Made by a program: the position numbers and the translations under genes. This document shows positions 28,488 to 38,050 of a stretch of DNA of 64,000 bases, piece after piece. Each line of letters starts with the position of its first letter. Within the stretch, counting starts at the first letter, position 1. Below the pieces are notes generated by a model. The model did not search any database and had not been told where the DNA came from. It saw nothing but the letters and a program-made list of their open reading frames with translations. The stretch comes from Segatella copri (GTDB lineage: Bacteria; Bacteroidota; Bacteroidia; Bacteroidales; Bacteroidaceae), in assembly GCF_019127135.1 (NCBI RefSeq), contig NZ_JAHOEA010000011.1, positions 14,321 to 78,320 of the forward strand, read 5' to 3'.

Positions 28488-28554
28488 CTCTGGAAGAATT
28501 TTCGTAATAACTTTCAAAGAATTCTCGTAATGACTTTAGAAGATTTCCTTTCTG
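28486..28554 (+). repeat. 23-bp tandem triplication across the menC-menE junction
   Basis: Three 23-bp units start at 28,486 (gactctggaagaattttcg), 28,509 (aactttcaaagaattctcg) and 28,532 (gactttagaagatttcctt). The first unit, with the ATG at 28,484, encodes MTLEEFS then a stop; the third is the true menE start, MTLEDFLSEW. Confidence 0.75.
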
Positions 28555-29513
28555 AATGGAATAACGATAGCGACACGGTGCTTGTGCATACCAGTGGCTC
28601 CACAGGCAAGCCTAAACCGATGTTGGTTGAGAAGAAGCGAATGCTCAACTCAGCCCGCATCACCTGTGATTTCCTGGGATTGAAGCCTGGCGACAGTGCC
28701 CTGTTGTGCATGTCGCTCGATTATATTGCAGGTAAGATGGTGGTGGTGCGGAGTATAGAGCGCCATCTCCATCTTATTTCTGTATCCCCAAGTGGGCATC
28801 CTTTGAAAGATGTAAATAAAGAGATTACCTTCGCTGCAATGGTCCCGATGCAGGTTTATAATACCCTGCAGGTTCCTGAAGAGCGGGCTCGACTCTGCCG
28901 CATCAGTCATCTTATTATCGGTGGCGGGGCCATAGATGAGGCTCTCGAACAGAAACTGAAGGCTCTTCCCGGAGATATTGCCATCTGGAGTACCTACGGA
29001 ATGACCGAAACGCTCTCGCATATTGCCCTGAGAAGAATTAACGGTGCTGAGGCTAGTGAATGGTACCAGCCTTTCGATAGTGTCAGAATCAGTCAGACCG
29101 ATGAAGGTTGTCTGGTGATAGATGCTCCGCAGGTCTGTGCTGAGCCCCTGGTAACGAACGATATAGTGGAAATAGAATCCTATATATATAATAAGGTGGA
29201 AAAACTCCGTTTTCGCATCAAAGGCAGAAAAGACAATGTGATTTGCAGCGGAGGCATTAAGATTCAGATAGAAGAGGTTGAGGCTCTGTTGAAGCCTTAT
29301 CTCGAAAAACCTTTCATGATAGCCAAGAAGAAAGACGGGAAGTTTGGAGAAATTGCTGTCCTCCTGACGGAAGATGAGGATATGAAAAAAATAGAGGCGA
29401 CTGTTCGCCGCCTCTTATCTGATCATAAATATTGGATTCCAAGAGAATTCCTTCATGTAAATCAACTCCCGCTTACCGAAACCGGAAAGCCGAAGCGCTC
29501 TATCTTTCTTTAA
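28530..29513 (+). CDS. menE: o-Succinylbenzoate-CoA ligase (short form)
   Basis: 327 residues, shorter than the 450-490 of typical MenE because the N-terminal subdomain is reduced. AMP-binding enzyme motifs are present: P-loop VHTSGSTGKPKP (residues 18-29), WSTYGMTETLSHIALR, the RIKGRKDNVICSGGIKIQ hinge and a C-terminal Lys in TETGKPKR. It activates o-succinylbenzoate for menaquinone ring closure. It follows menC. Short forms are usual in Bacteroidetes, so I regard it as functional. Confidence 0.88.
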   Translation: MTLEDFLSEWNNDSDTVLVHTSGSTGKPKPMLVEKKRMLNSARITCDFLGLKPGDSALLCMSLDYIAGKMVVVRSIERHLHLISVSPSGHPLKDVNKEITFAAMVPMQVYNTLQVPEERARLCRISHLIIGGGAIDEALEQKLKALPGDIAIWSTYGMTETLSHIALRRINGAEASEWYQPFDSVRISQTDEGCLVIDAPQVCAEPLVTNDIVEIESYIYNKVEKLRFRIKGRKDNVICSGGIKIQIEEVEALLKPYLEKPFMIAKKKDGKFGEIAVLLTEDEDMKKIEATVRRLLSDHKYWIPREFLHVNQLPLTETGKPKRSIFL

Positions 29514-29546
29514 AAGGATTCTCTGAAGAAATATTCTTTAGCTGAA

Positions 29547-30593
29547 TTATCCTTCTCTGAAGAAATCGAGTGCTTCCTTGATTTCTTCTGTCGTAGCAGT
29601 CTGGTTGATACGGATATCGCCTATGCCGCCCAGCATCGTGAAGTTGATGATACCATTCTGGTTCTTCTTGTCATGGTGCATCAGTTCTATCAGTTCATCA
29701 TAGTCATCGCAGGTAATATCCAGTGTACCATAGAATTCCTTGATGAAGTTTACGGTCTGGCGCATCTTCTCTGTAGGGAATCCGGTCTTGGCAACACTCA
29801 GATAGAGTTCTGGAATCAGACCGAATGCCACTGCATAACCATGCAGGATAGGCTTGCGCTTCAATGCCCAACTCTCGAATGCATGACCGAAAGTATGGCC
29901 CAGGTTCAGTGCCTTGCGGATGCCCTGCTCGTGCGGATCCTGCTCTACAATGCGCTCCTTCACCTTCACGCTGTCGCCTACCATGCGCTGCAACTGCTTC
30001 AAATCAGGCTTGTCGAGGTCAAAGCTGACCAGTTCTTCCCACATGGCTTCTGTAGAAATCAGACCGTGTTTCAGCATTTCTGCATAGCCCGAACAGATGT
30101 TTTCTGCATCGAGCGTCTTCAGGAACTCTGTATCGAGAATAACAAATTTAGAATCATTGAACACACCTACTTCGTTCTTCAGTCCGCCGAAGTTGATGCC
30201 TGTCTTTCCACCTACCGATGCGTCTACCATAGCCAGCAGGGTGGTAGGAATATTGATAAAGTTGATGCCTCTCTTAAAAGTGCTGGCAGCAAAGCCACCC
30301 AGGTCGGTTACCATACCGCCGCCCAGATTAATCATACAGGAGTGGCGTGAAGCTCCACCCTCCTGCAGTCCTTTCCATACCATCATCAGACTCTCGATGT
30401 CTTTATGGCTGTCTGTAGCCGGAATAGTGATGATATGGGCTTCCTTCATGCAGTAAAAATTCTGCAATACAGGCATGCATAGTTCCAATGTCGTAGTATC
30501 AGTAAGCACAAAAAGCTTGTCGTGCTCACATTCTGAAAGTGCACTTACCAGTTCGCTTTCCAGTTGGGTTGATATGATTACTCTTTGTTCCAT
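29547..30593 (-). CDS. aroB: 3-Dehydroquinate synthase
   Basis: 348 residues. NAD-binding GGGMVTDLGGFAASTFKRG, PTTLLAMVDASVGGKTGIN and the zinc-binding region NLGHTFGHAFE with HGYAVAFG are all conserved. It catalyses the second step of the shikimate pathway in the cytosol. It converges on menE (33 bp between stops) and has its own promoter at 30,620-30,650. Confidence 0.96.
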   Translation of the reverse strand: MEQRVIISTQLESELVSALSECEHDKLFVLTDTTTLELCMPVLQNFYCMKEAHIITIPATDSHKDIESLMMVWKGLQEGGASRHSCMINLGGGMVTDLGGFAASTFKRGINFINIPTTLLAMVDASVGGKTGINFGGLKNEVGVFNDSKFVILDTEFLKTLDAENICSGYAEMLKHGLISTEAMWEELVSFDLDKPDLKQLQRMVGDSVKVKERIVEQDPHEQGIRKALNLGHTFGHAFESWALKRKPILHGYAVAFGLIPELYLSVAKTGFPTEKMRQTVNFIKEFYGTLDITCDDYDELIELMHHDKKNQNGIINFTMLGGIGDIRINQTATTEEIKEALDFFREG

Positions 30594-30619
30594 AACATTC
30601 TAACGTATTAATTTTTGTG

Positions 30620-30650
30620 CAAAGATACACTAAAATGGAGACAATACAAA
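30620..30650 (-). promoter_or_regulatory. Promoter of aroB
   Basis: Reverse strand TTTG (30,647-30,650), 19 bp, TATCTTTG (30,620-30,627). Confidence 0.7.
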
Positions 30651-30810
30651 AAAAAAGTTGCTAAATTAGCGTTTTTTTTCTCATAATGCATTAAACCTTG
30701 GCGTTTTTAACGCGTCAAAACAATCGAGTAACAAAAATGATAATAGAATATCATAGCCATTATGTGTGAAAACACTCATAGTTGGAAATAATAACAAATT
30801 AAAAATAAGA

Positions 30811-33756
30811 ATGAAAAAATCAATTCTGACGATGCTGCTGCTGTTGATGGCAATGGCATCCTTTGCTCAACAGCGACTGATATCCGGTCAGATTACTGAC
30901 CGCGATACCAAGGAAGCCATTGAGCAGGTAACGGTTCAATTGCTTAAGAGCGACAGCACGTATGTAGCTGGTGCCATCAGTAATGAGAACGGACTCTTTC
31001 ATGTCACCGCTCCGGCAAATGGCAAATATCTGCTCAAGATTTCGAGTGTAGGATATAAGTCTACTGTGAAGCATATCCAAATTTCTGATAACAAGGATCT
31101 GGCTATGGGTAAGATTGTGCTGGGTGCTGAGGCTATCATGCTGAAAGGCGCAGTGGTAACAGCTATGGCTCAGAAGGTAACTCTGAAGGAGGATACTTTC
31201 GTGTACAATTCTTCTGCCTATCGCACACCGGAAGGCTCGGTAGTTGAGGAACTCGTAAAGCGTCTGCCGGGTGCAGAGGTGAGCGATGACGGTACTATCA
31301 AGATCAACGGTAAGGAGGTAAAGAAGATTCTCGTAGACGGTAAGGAGTTTATGACGGGCGATACCAAGACAGCCTTGAAGAACCTGCCTACCAGCATCAT
31401 CGAGAAAATCAAGGCATACGATGAGAAGAGTGATCTCTCTAAGGTGACTGGTATTGATGATGGTGAGGAGCAGACCGTGCTCGACTTCGGTATCAAGAAG
31501 GGTATGAACAGGGGTTTGATTTCCAATATCGACCTGGGCGTGGGCAACAAGAGCCGCTACAATATGCGTGGCATGGGAGGTTATTTCAATGATAACAACC
31601 GATTCATGCTCTTTGCTAATGCCAATAACACCAGCGACCGTGGTTTCGGAGGCGGTGGCCCCGGTAGAGGCTTCGGAGGTGCTAACGGTTTGAATGCCAG
31701 CAAGATGATTGCTGCCAACTACAATTACGAACTGAAGAATAAATTCAAGTTCAATACTTCACTTCGCTGGAATCACAGCGATGGCGATATTTGGAGCAGC
31801 CGTTCCAGCGAGAACTTCATGGGTAGCAGCAGCTCTTTCAGCAATAGCCTGAGCCAGAATTTCTCCCGCAGCAACAGCTGGAACGGTAACATCCGATTGG
31901 AGTGGATGCCTGATTCCATGACCAATATCCTCTTCCGTCCTTCCATCTCCTGGAGTACCAGCGATGGATTGAGTGGCAGCCAGTCGGCTTCTTACAACAA
32001 GGATCCTTATACCATTACCACCAAAGACCCTCTTTCTGAGGAAGGTATTGATGAGTTGGAGAAGGCTGAGGCTATGGTGAACAGTCAGTTGACTAACGGA
32101 ATCACCTATTCTGATAATAACAATATCAGGGGTATGCTGCAGGTGAACCGCAAGTTGGGCAACAAGGGACGCAACATCACTTTCCGTGTGGATGCCAAAT
32201 ATACGGATAAGGACAGCAAGAGCATCTCGCTCAACAATGCCAAGCTCTATCTCGTACAGACAGCGGAGGGTAAGGACTCTACTTATCAGACCAACCGCTA
32301 TAACCTGACTCCTTCGAAGGATTACAGTTATGCGGGTCAGTTGACCTATAGTGAGCCGCTCTGGAAGGCTACCTTCTTGCAGTTCAGCTATAAGTTTACT
32401 TACAGCTACTCCAAGAGCGACCGCAGTACCTACGATTTCAGCAAGTATGCGATGAATGGCGATCATGAATATCGTAGTTGGGATAGCTACTTGAATCCGT
32501 TTGCCGGTCAGCTTGATAATTACAGAAATGATGAATTGAGCCGGTTCTCTGAGTATCGCAACTACAATCACGATATCCAGGTGATGATGCGATTCGTCCG
32601 TCAGAAGTATAACTTGAACTTCGGTGTGATGATTCAGCCACAACAGTCGAAATATATCCAGGAATATCAGGGAGTGCATGTAGATACCGTTCGCAACGTA
32701 ACGAATTTCAGTCCAACCCTCGATTTCCGTTATCGCTTCTCAAAGATGAGCAACCTGCGCGTGAACTACCGTGGTACTACCTCTCAGCCAAGCATCTCTC
32801 AGTTGCTTGATATCACAGATAACAGCGACCCGCTGAACATCTCGAAGGGTAACCCTGGCTTGAAGCCATCGTTCACCCAGAACTTCCGATTGTTCTACAA
32901 CAACTTCGTGCAGAACCACAACAAGGGTGTCATGACCTTCATCAACTTCTCAACCACCAACAATAGCATCAGCAATAAGGTGACCTACAATGAGGCGACT
33001 GGTGGAAGAATCACCCGACCGGAGAATATCAATGGCAACTGGAATGTGATGGGAGCCTTCATGTTCAACTGCTCTATCGATAGTGCCGGTGTATGGAACT
33101 TGAATACTGACACCTACTTGGGTTACAACAACTACGTGAGTTATCTGAGTCTCGACAAGCAGTCTGATTCCCAGAAGAATACCACCCGCAGTACTACCTG
33201 GAGAGAACGCCTCTCTTTCAGCTATCGCAACGACTGGTTGGAGTTATCGCTCGATGGAACATTGAATTATAACCATGCTACAAACAAGTTGCAGCCTAAC
33301 AGCAACCTCGATACCTGGCAGTTCTCTTATGGACCAAGCATGACGCTTACAGCGCCTTGGGGTACCAGTCTGAACTCAAGCCTCTCTATCAGCAGCCGCC
33401 GCGGTTATAGCGACAGCAGCATGAATACGGATGAGTTTGTATGGAATGCGCAGCTCTCTCAGGGTTTCCTGAAGGGCAAGCCTCTTACCATCATGCTGCA
33501 GTTCTACGATATTCTCCGCCAGCAGAGCACCTTCTCTCGTGCCATTTCTGCTACATCCCGTACGGATACGGAGTATAATGCTATCAACAGCTATGCGATG
33601 CTGCACGTGATTTACCGCCTGAATCTCTTCGGAGGCAAGGATGCCCGTAGGGGTGGACCTGGCGGTCCTGGTGGTCCTGGTGGCCGTCCAAACTTCCATG
33701 GCCGTCCTTTCAATGGCGGTTTTGGCGGTGGTCGTCCAGGTGGAAGAATGTTCTAA
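30811..33756 (+). CDS. TonB-dependent-receptor-like outer-membrane barrel with carboxypeptidase-regulatory domain
   Basis: 981 residues from the ATG at 30,811, which opens a signal peptide (MKKSILTMLLLLMAMASFAQ); a GTG 15 codons earlier gives an implausible N-terminus. Residues about 24-105 form a CarboxypepD_reg/Ig-like domain (ISGQITDRDTKEAIEQVTVQ). A plug-like segment follows (VVEELVKRLPGAEVSDDGTI, KEVKKILVDGKEF), then a large barrel (OMP_b-brl_3 type). The last 40 residues are Gly/Arg/Pro-rich (RRGGPGGPGGPGGRPNFHG). No SusD partner is nearby, so it is not a standard glycan-utilisation SusC. Ligand unknown. Confidence 0.87.
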   Translation: MKKSILTMLLLLMAMASFAQQRLISGQITDRDTKEAIEQVTVQLLKSDSTYVAGAISNENGLFHVTAPANGKYLLKISSVGYKSTVKHIQISDNKDLAMGKIVLGAEAIMLKGAVVTAMAQKVTLKEDTFVYNSSAYRTPEGSVVEELVKRLPGAEVSDDGTIKINGKEVKKILVDGKEFMTGDTKTALKNLPTSIIEKIKAYDEKSDLSKVTGIDDGEEQTVLDFGIKKGMNRGLISNIDLGVGNKSRYNMRGMGGYFNDNNRFMLFANANNTSDRGFGGGGPGRGFGGANGLNASKMIAANYNYELKNKFKFNTSLRWNHSDGDIWSSRSSENFMGSSSSFSNSLSQNFSRSNSWNGNIRLEWMPDSMTNILFRPSISWSTSDGLSGSQSASYNKDPYTITTKDPLSEEGIDELEKAEAMVNSQLTNGITYSDNNNIRGMLQVNRKLGNKGRNITFRVDAKYTDKDSKSISLNNAKLYLVQTAEGKDSTYQTNRYNLTPSKDYSYAGQLTYSEPLWKATFLQFSYKFTYSYSKSDRSTYDFSKYAMNGDHEYRSWDSYLNPFAGQLDNYRNDELSRFSEYRNYNHDIQVMMRFVRQKYNLNFGVMIQPQQSKYIQEYQGVHVDTVRNVTNFSPTLDFRYRFSKMSNLRVNYRGTTSQPSISQLLDITDNSDPLNISKGNPGLKPSFTQNFRLFYNNFVQNHNKGVMTFINFSTTNNSISNKVTYNEATGGRITRPENINGNWNVMGAFMFNCSIDSAGVWNLNTDTYLGYNNYVSYLSLDKQSDSQKNTTRSTTWRERLSFSYRNDWLELSLDGTLNYNHATNKLQPNSNLDTWQFSYGPSMTLTAPWGTSLNSSLSISSRRGYSDSSMNTDEFVWNAQLSQGFLKGKPLTIMLQFYDILRQQSTFSRAISATSRTDTEYNAINSYAMLHVIYRLNLFGGKDARRGGPGGPGGPGGRPNFHGRPFNGGFGGGRPGGRMF

Positions 33757-33776
33757 AAAACTTCTCTTGAAAACAA

Positions 33777-33886
33777 AGTAAGCTTCATTGGGCATTGAAG
33801 TAAGCTTCATCTGCGTATGAAACAGGCTTCATTTGCCTTTGAAGTAAGCTTCATTTAAAACGATAGTAAGCCTCACTCAATGTTTA
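33777..33886. repeat. 22-bp tandem repeat, five copies
   Basis: Units start at 33,777, 33,799, 33,821, 33,843 and 33,865, exactly 22 bp apart, with core agtaagcttcatt. Each holds the palindrome-rich aagctt. The last unit also forms a hairpin (agcctcac / gtgaggct). Confidence 0.85.
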
Positions 33887-33926
33887 CGTGAGGCTCATTT
33901 CAAATAGGTATGACGAGAAAAAAAGA

Positions 33927-33959
33927 AATCCCCGCTCTTCGTAATGAAGAACGGGGATT
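33927..33959. terminator. Terminator between convergent genes
   Basis: Stem aatccccgctcttc / gaagaacggggatt with a 5-nt loop, T-rich on both sides. Confidence 0.75.
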
Positions 33960-33990
33960 GTTTTATTTGGGATTACTAAAAGTTCATTGA

Positions 33991-34557
33991 TTAGAGAGAG
34001 AACTTGTAACCTACAGTAATCTGGATTACGTTGTTGTAGTGATCCCAGTTTTCAAAAACCTTAGTTACACCGATGTTGTAACGAGCATCGAATACAATGC
34101 CCTGGTACTCGTAAGAGAGACCTACAGGAATAGAGAGGTCTACGGTCTTAACGTGCTCTGCATCATCCTTGTTTACCAAGAAACCTGGCTGCAAACCTGC
34201 CTTGAGAGCAAGACCAGCTACTGGGTAGTAGTTCAATGTGATAGGTACATTGATATAGCCTGGATTCCACTTGGAGTCGTTCTTAACGGTAACGTCTCCG
34301 ATTGGAGTATCGATTTCAACATCCTTAGCCTTGTAGCCCTGTACAGAGTAGAGAGCACCTACAGCAACACCAAAGTTGCTAGAAGCCTGATACTGCAATT
34401 CTGCACCAGCAGCGAAACCTGCCTTCCAGTCATTATCACCAATTGTAGAAACGTTCAAACCTACCTTAGGCTGAATAGTTGTTGTACCTGCAGCCTGCTG
34501 TGCGAAAGCACCTACTGAAGACAGCACCATAGCTGCCATAATAAATAATTTTTTCAT
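33991..34557 (-). CDS. Small porin-like outer-membrane beta-barrel protein
   Basis: 188 residues with a signal peptide (MKKLFIMAAMVLSSVGAFAQ). The mature protein is typical of PorT/OmpW-like Bacteroidetes barrels: QPKVGLNVSTIGDNDWKAGF at the start, alternating strands, YNIGVTKVFENWDHYNN and an aromatic C-terminus (ITVGYKFSL). Function unknown. A promoter lies at 34,678-34,709 with a leader of about 110 nt; the AT-rich remainder of 34,558-34,839 shows nothing else. Confidence 0.85.
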   Translation of the reverse strand: MKKLFIMAAMVLSSVGAFAQQAAGTTTIQPKVGLNVSTIGDNDWKAGFAAGAELQYQASSNFGVAVGALYSVQGYKAKDVEIDTPIGDVTVKNDSKWNPGYINVPITLNYYPVAGLALKAGLQPGFLVNKDDAEHVKTVDLSIPVGLSYEYQGIVFDARYNIGVTKVFENWDHYNNVIQITVGYKFSL

Positions 34558-34677
34558 AACTCTTTCAATTTATAAATTTAAAACTGTTAATATTCTCGTC
34601 GCTTTTGAAATAGTATGTTACTATAAAACTGAAAATGAGGTAGCCATTTATCATGCCTTTCCATCATCTCTCGGGTG

Positions 34678-34709
34678 CAAAGATATAGGTTTTTACAATA
34701 GAGTCCAAA
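34678..34709 (-). promoter_or_regulatory. Promoter of the small barrel gene
   Basis: Reverse strand TTTG (34,706-34,709), 20 bp, TATCTTTG (34,678-34,685). Confidence 0.75.
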
Positions 34710-34839
34710 CAAATTAATGATTATTTGCTAAAATCGGGCGAAAAAATACGAAATTGTTACCAAATCGAATATTTTTAGATTTTTTTTATCCCCGTTTTCT
34801 TGTATTCCAAAACCACATGCCAAAGCTCAGAAATTAAAG

Positions 34840-34886
34840 AAAAAGAGGATTGAATTACTTTATATAGTAAATTCAATCCTCTTTTT
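34840..34886 (-). terminator. Terminator of the rplY-pth-hslR operon
   Basis: 17-bp stem aaaaagaggattgaatt / aattcaatcctcttttt, directly after the hslR-like stop codon. Confidence 0.85.
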
Positions 34887-35308
34887 TATTCTTCATCCTC
34901 GTCCCAGTCTTCTTCGTCAAATCCAAACATGGCTGGATCAACGAAGGCATCCAGGGCTCGGCGTTCTTTCTTAGTTGGGCGACCAGTGCCTCTTGCTCTA
35001 TCTACGAATCCGCTGATGCGACTCATCTCCAGCAATTCATATTGCTTAGGATCGGTCACGTTCTTATAGACTCCGAAGAGCATTTTGGCTCCTACGCGCT
35101 GCTCTATGCAGTCGAGAACCTCGAAAGAATAGGTGATAGGGGCTTTCTTGACGCTTACCACATCGCCACGCTTGATGATAAAGGAAGGCTTTCTCGTTAC
35201 GCCTCCTACCATTACACGACCATTCTTACAGGCATCGGCAGCAATGCTGCGAGTCTTGTAAATGCGGGCTGCCCAGAGCCACTTGTCTATTCTTGCTGAT
35301 TCTTTCAT
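34886..35308 (-). CDS. S4-domain RNA-binding protein (Hsp15/HslR-like)
   Basis: 140 residues. An S4 domain occupies residues 6-60 (RIDKWLWAARIYKTRSIAAD, GRVMVGGVTRKPSFIIKRGD). The remainder is an Hsp15-like extension with an acidic C-terminus (FDEEDWDEDEE). Hsp15 rescues blocked 50S subunits carrying peptidyl-tRNA, which fits its position after rplY and pth in the same transcript. Confidence 0.9.
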   Translation of the reverse strand: MKESARIDKWLWAARIYKTRSIAADACKNGRVMVGGVTRKPSFIIKRGDVVSVKKAPITYSFEVLDCIEQRVGAKMLFGVYKNVTDPKQYELLEMSRISGFVDRARGTGRPTKKERRALDAFVDPAMFGFDEEDWDEDEE

Positions 35309-35327
35309 TTCTGCTTTGTTTTTTGGG

Positions 35328-35360
35328 GGGACAAGCGATGGAATCGCTTGGAACGGGGGC
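35328..35360. repeat. Fragment of the AGCGATGGAATCGCT palindrome family
   Basis: gacaagcgatggaatcgctt with flanking G runs, matching the left arm of the large inverted repeat at 42,010-42,125. It lies in the short hslR-pth gap, next to a duplicated ggcttctgctgg. Confidence 0.65.
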
Positions 35361-35393
35361 TGGCTTCTGCTGGCTTTGGCTTCTGCTGGCTTC

Positions 35394-35966
35394 CTATTTC
35401 TTCCCTAGCTTGTTAAACTGGTTCATTGTAATATCGATACCGGCAAGGACGAAGCTCTTGATGATCTCTACACCCAGGTCGATGGCCGGCTGCAGCTGCT
35501 TCATGTCTTCCTCAGTATATTTGCCCAGTACCCAGTCAATCTGGCCGCCACGCGGATAATCGTTGCCGATGCCCATGCGCAGGCGGGCATAATTCTGACC
35601 GATAAGCTGCTGGATATGTCCCAATCCGTTATGGCCGCCGTTGCTGCCGTTTGCCTTCAGTCGGAAGGCACCCAGTGGCAGGGCGAGTTCATCGCTGATA
35701 ACCAGGAGTCGGCTCTGGTCAATCTTTTCCTGATTCAGCCAATATCTTACCGCATTACCACTCAGGTTCATGAATGTGGTAGGTTTGAGCAGGAAAATCT
35801 TTCTTCCCTTGAGCGTAGTCTCGGCTACGAAGCCATATCGCTTATCCTCAAAATGAATATTGGACGCTTTAGCAAAAGCGTCCAATACCATAAATCCTGT
35901 GTTGTGCCTGGTGCCGGCGTATTCATCGCCAGGGTTACCAAGCCCACAAATCAAATATTTATCCAA
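35394..35966 (-). CDS. pth: Peptidyl-tRNA hydrolase
   Basis: 190 residues. The conserved [18 protein letters not shown] (with the catalytic His), [15 protein letters not shown] and [11 protein letters not shown] are present. It recycles tRNA from drop-off peptidyl-tRNA. It is the middle gene of rplY-pth-hslR; 49 bp separate it from rplY. Confidence 0.96.
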   Translation of the reverse strand: MDKYLICGLGNPGDEYAGTRHNTGFMVLDAFAKASNIHFEDKRYGFVAETTLKGRKIFLLKPTTFMNLSGNAVRYWLNQEKIDQSRLLVISDELALPLGAFRLKANGSNGGHNGLGHIQQLIGQNYARLRMGIGNDYPRGGQIDWVLGKYTEEDMKQLQPAIDLGVEIIKSFVLAGIDITMNQFNKLGKK

Positions 35967-36015
35967 TGTTTGATAATGCTTTACTCAGGTTCGTAAAATC
36001 TTGATGACTCAGCGA

Positions 36016-36621
36016 TTAAGCCTCTGCATCATCAGCAGCCTGAGCTGCGAGCTGAGCGTTACGTGTCATCTTGATAGAGCAAACTACGACAGCCTTGCTT
36101 GTAGCCAACTCGAGACCCTCGAATGAGAGGTCACCTACCTTGATGCTCTTACCAATCTTCAACTCTGTAACGTCGATATCGAGGTGCTCAGGGATAACCT
36201 GGTAAGGAGCTGTAACGTTGATCTTACGGATAGAGAGGTTCATACGACCACCATCACGTACACCCTGTGCAAGACCTGTCAACTTAACTGGAATACCGAT
36301 AGTGATAGGCTTCTTGTCGTTAACCTCGTAGAAGTCAACGTGCAGAGGAGCGTCTGTTGTTGGGTGGAACTGAATCTCCTTCATGATAGCTGTGTGGCTC
36401 TCACCGTCGATGATGAGGTTGATAACGTATACATGAGGAGTGTAGATGATTTTACGCAACTCAGCGAATGGAACTGCGAATGACAAAGCCTCAGGAGCAC
36501 CGTTCTCGCCCTTCTTCTCACCATAAAGGTTACATGGAATCAAACCTTCCTTACGCAATGTCTTAGAAGCTTTCTTGCCAAGGTCTGTACGCTTCTGACC
36601 TGTTACATTAATCTCTTTCAT
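36016..36621 (-). CDS. rplY: Ribosomal protein bL25 (Ctc form)
   Basis: 201 residues, the long Ctc-type bL25. The N-terminal 5S-rRNA-binding beta-barrel includes RTDLGKKASKTLRKEGLIPC and AIMKEIQFHPTTDAPLHVDF; the C-terminal TL5-like domain includes PVKLTGLAQGVRDGG and HLDIDVTELKIGKSI. The last residues are Ala/Asp-rich. Adjacent to pth, as in many bacteria. Confidence 0.95.
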   Translation of the reverse strand: MKEINVTGQKRTDLGKKASKTLRKEGLIPCNLYGEKKGENGAPEALSFAVPFAELRKIIYTPHVYVINLIIDGESHTAIMKEIQFHPTTDAPLHVDFYEVNDKKPITIGIPVKLTGLAQGVRDGGRMNLSIRKINVTAPYQVIPEHLDIDVTELKIGKSIKVGDLSFEGLELATSKAVVVCSIKMTRNAQLAAQAADDAEA

Positions 36622-36704
36622 TTTGTGTTACTCTAAATTAAGTTATTAATAAAAAATGTGCCTTAACTCGCCATCACACGGATTAGCTTTGCTTAAAGCG
36701 GGTG

Positions 36705-36736
36705 CAAAATTACGAAAATTATTTGGAATGAGCAAA
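36705..36736 (-). promoter_or_regulatory. Promoter of rplY-pth-hslR
   Basis: Reverse strand TTTG (36,733-36,736), 20 bp, TAATTTTG (36,705-36,712). Confidence 0.75.
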
Positions 36737-36848
36737 CTTTTTACTGAAAAACATGTTCTACATGCAGAAAAATTAAGGAAAATACACTTTTTTGCTTAAA
36801 TAAACTGAAAATTTTGCCCGTTTTCTTGTCTATTACCTATTTAATGTG

Positions 36849-36856
36849 TATTTTTG
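36849..36856 (+). promoter_or_regulatory. -7 box for the nusB operon
   Basis: TATTTTTG, 50 bp before nusB, with CTTG at 36,825-36,828 (20-bp spacing) as a one-mismatch -33 box. Confidence 0.55.
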
Positions 36857-36905
36857 CAAGCGTATTAGGTAATTTAATATATAAATCTTTTAAAAACATT
36901 AGAGA

Positions 36906-37973
36906 ATGATTAATAGGGATTTGATAAGACGTAAGATTGTGCAGTTAACCTACGCATACTATCAAAACAGCGATCATAACATGGATAACGCTGAGAAGGA
37001 GCTGATGTTTAGTCTCTCCAAGTCATACGATTTGTACAACTACATGTTGCAGCTTATCGTTGCCGTCACCCAGGAGGCACGCAAGCGCTACGATGTAGAA
37101 GTAGCTCGTGCCAAGAGAGAGGGTGAGCAGGAACCTTCACCACGTTTCGCATTCAATAAGTTCGCTCTGCAGCTCGAAGAGAACAAGATGCTGCTCGAAT
37201 GGATAGATGTAAAGCATTCCAACTGGGATGAGGATATCGAGATGGTGCGCAAAGTGTATACTGCGATTACGTCCAGCGATCTCTATGCTGATTATATCAG
37301 CGGAGCTATTGATGAGGAACTCGCCGATCTCGACGAGTACAACCGCGACCGTGAGGTATGGCGCCGCATCTACAAGCAGTTCATTCAGAACAATGAAGAT
37401 CTTGATGCATTCCTCGAGGAAAAGAGCCTCTACTGGAACGATGACAAGGATATCGTAGATACTTTCGTATTGAAGACCATCAAGCGTTTCGACCCAGAGG
37501 CTAAGGCCAAGCAGGAATTGCTGCCAGAATACAAGGATGCTGAAGACAGAGAGTTTGCACGCAAGCTCTTCCGTGCTACCATCCTCAACTGCGATACCTA
37601 CCAGCGCTATATGAGCGAGGCTTTGCGCAACTGGGATTTCTCACGTCTTGCCTATATGGATGTGATTATCATGCAGATTGCCATCGCTGAGGTGATGAAC
37701 TTCCCTGGCATCCCGGCTACCGTCACTATCAATGAGTATGTAGAACTTGCCAAGGCATACAGCACTCCTCGAAGCGGCGGTTATGTTAACGGTATGCTCG
37801 ACAGCATCTGCCGCGAGCTCATCAGCCGCAACCTCATCCAGAAGGAGATGCCTGAGCGTAAGCAGCATCAGCATGCACAGCACGGCGAACATGCCGGCAA
37901 ACAGCGCCCAGACAACCAGCACCCAGCCGGCCGTCGTCCGCGCATTCATCGCGCTCCGGGCGAGGGTGAGTAA
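36906..37973 (+). CDS. nusB: Transcription antitermination protein NusB, Bacteroidetes long form
   Basis: 355 residues, against about 140-160 in enterobacteria. The C-terminal NusB fold is clear (FARKLFRATILNCDTYQRYM, RLAYMDVIIMQIAIAE, VTINEYVELAKAYSTPRSGG, YVNGMLDSICREL). The N-terminal 180 residues are the helical extension typical of Bacteroidetes. The last 35 residues are His/Gln/Pro-rich. NusB with NusE joins the rRNA antitermination complex. First gene of nusB-yajC-ybbR-coaE-DUF5606. Confidence 0.93.
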   Translation: MINRDLIRRKIVQLTYAYYQNSDHNMDNAEKELMFSLSKSYDLYNYMLQLIVAVTQEARKRYDVEVARAKREGEQEPSPRFAFNKFALQLEENKMLLEWIDVKHSNWDEDIEMVRKVYTAITSSDLYADYISGAIDEELADLDEYNRDREVWRRIYKQFIQNNEDLDAFLEEKSLYWNDDKDIVDTFVLKTIKRFDPEAKAKQELLPEYKDAEDREFARKLFRATILNCDTYQRYMSEALRNWDFSRLAYMDVIIMQIAIAEVMNFPGIPATVTINEYVELAKAYSTPRSGGYVNGMLDSICRELISRNLIQKEMPERKQHQHAQHGEHAGKQRPDNQHPAGRRPRIHRAPGEGE

Positions 37974-38050
37974 ATAACGGAGGCCTTTCTTGCTGGCCAC
38001 ACCTTATTTATATATAGAACATAAATAATAATAGATAATACTTTAACGAC

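Noticed and set aside
27195..28517. 440-codon open frame on the minus strand opposite menC
   Set aside because: It is antisense to a complete menC with all catalytic motifs; its translation has no family features.
31759..32679. 306-codon minus-strand frame inside the TonB-type barrel gene
   Set aside because: Shadow of a well-supported gene; no signal or motif.
33777..33886. Possible CRISPR array with 22-bp units
   Set aside because: Contiguous degenerate tandem units without unique spacers and no cas genes.
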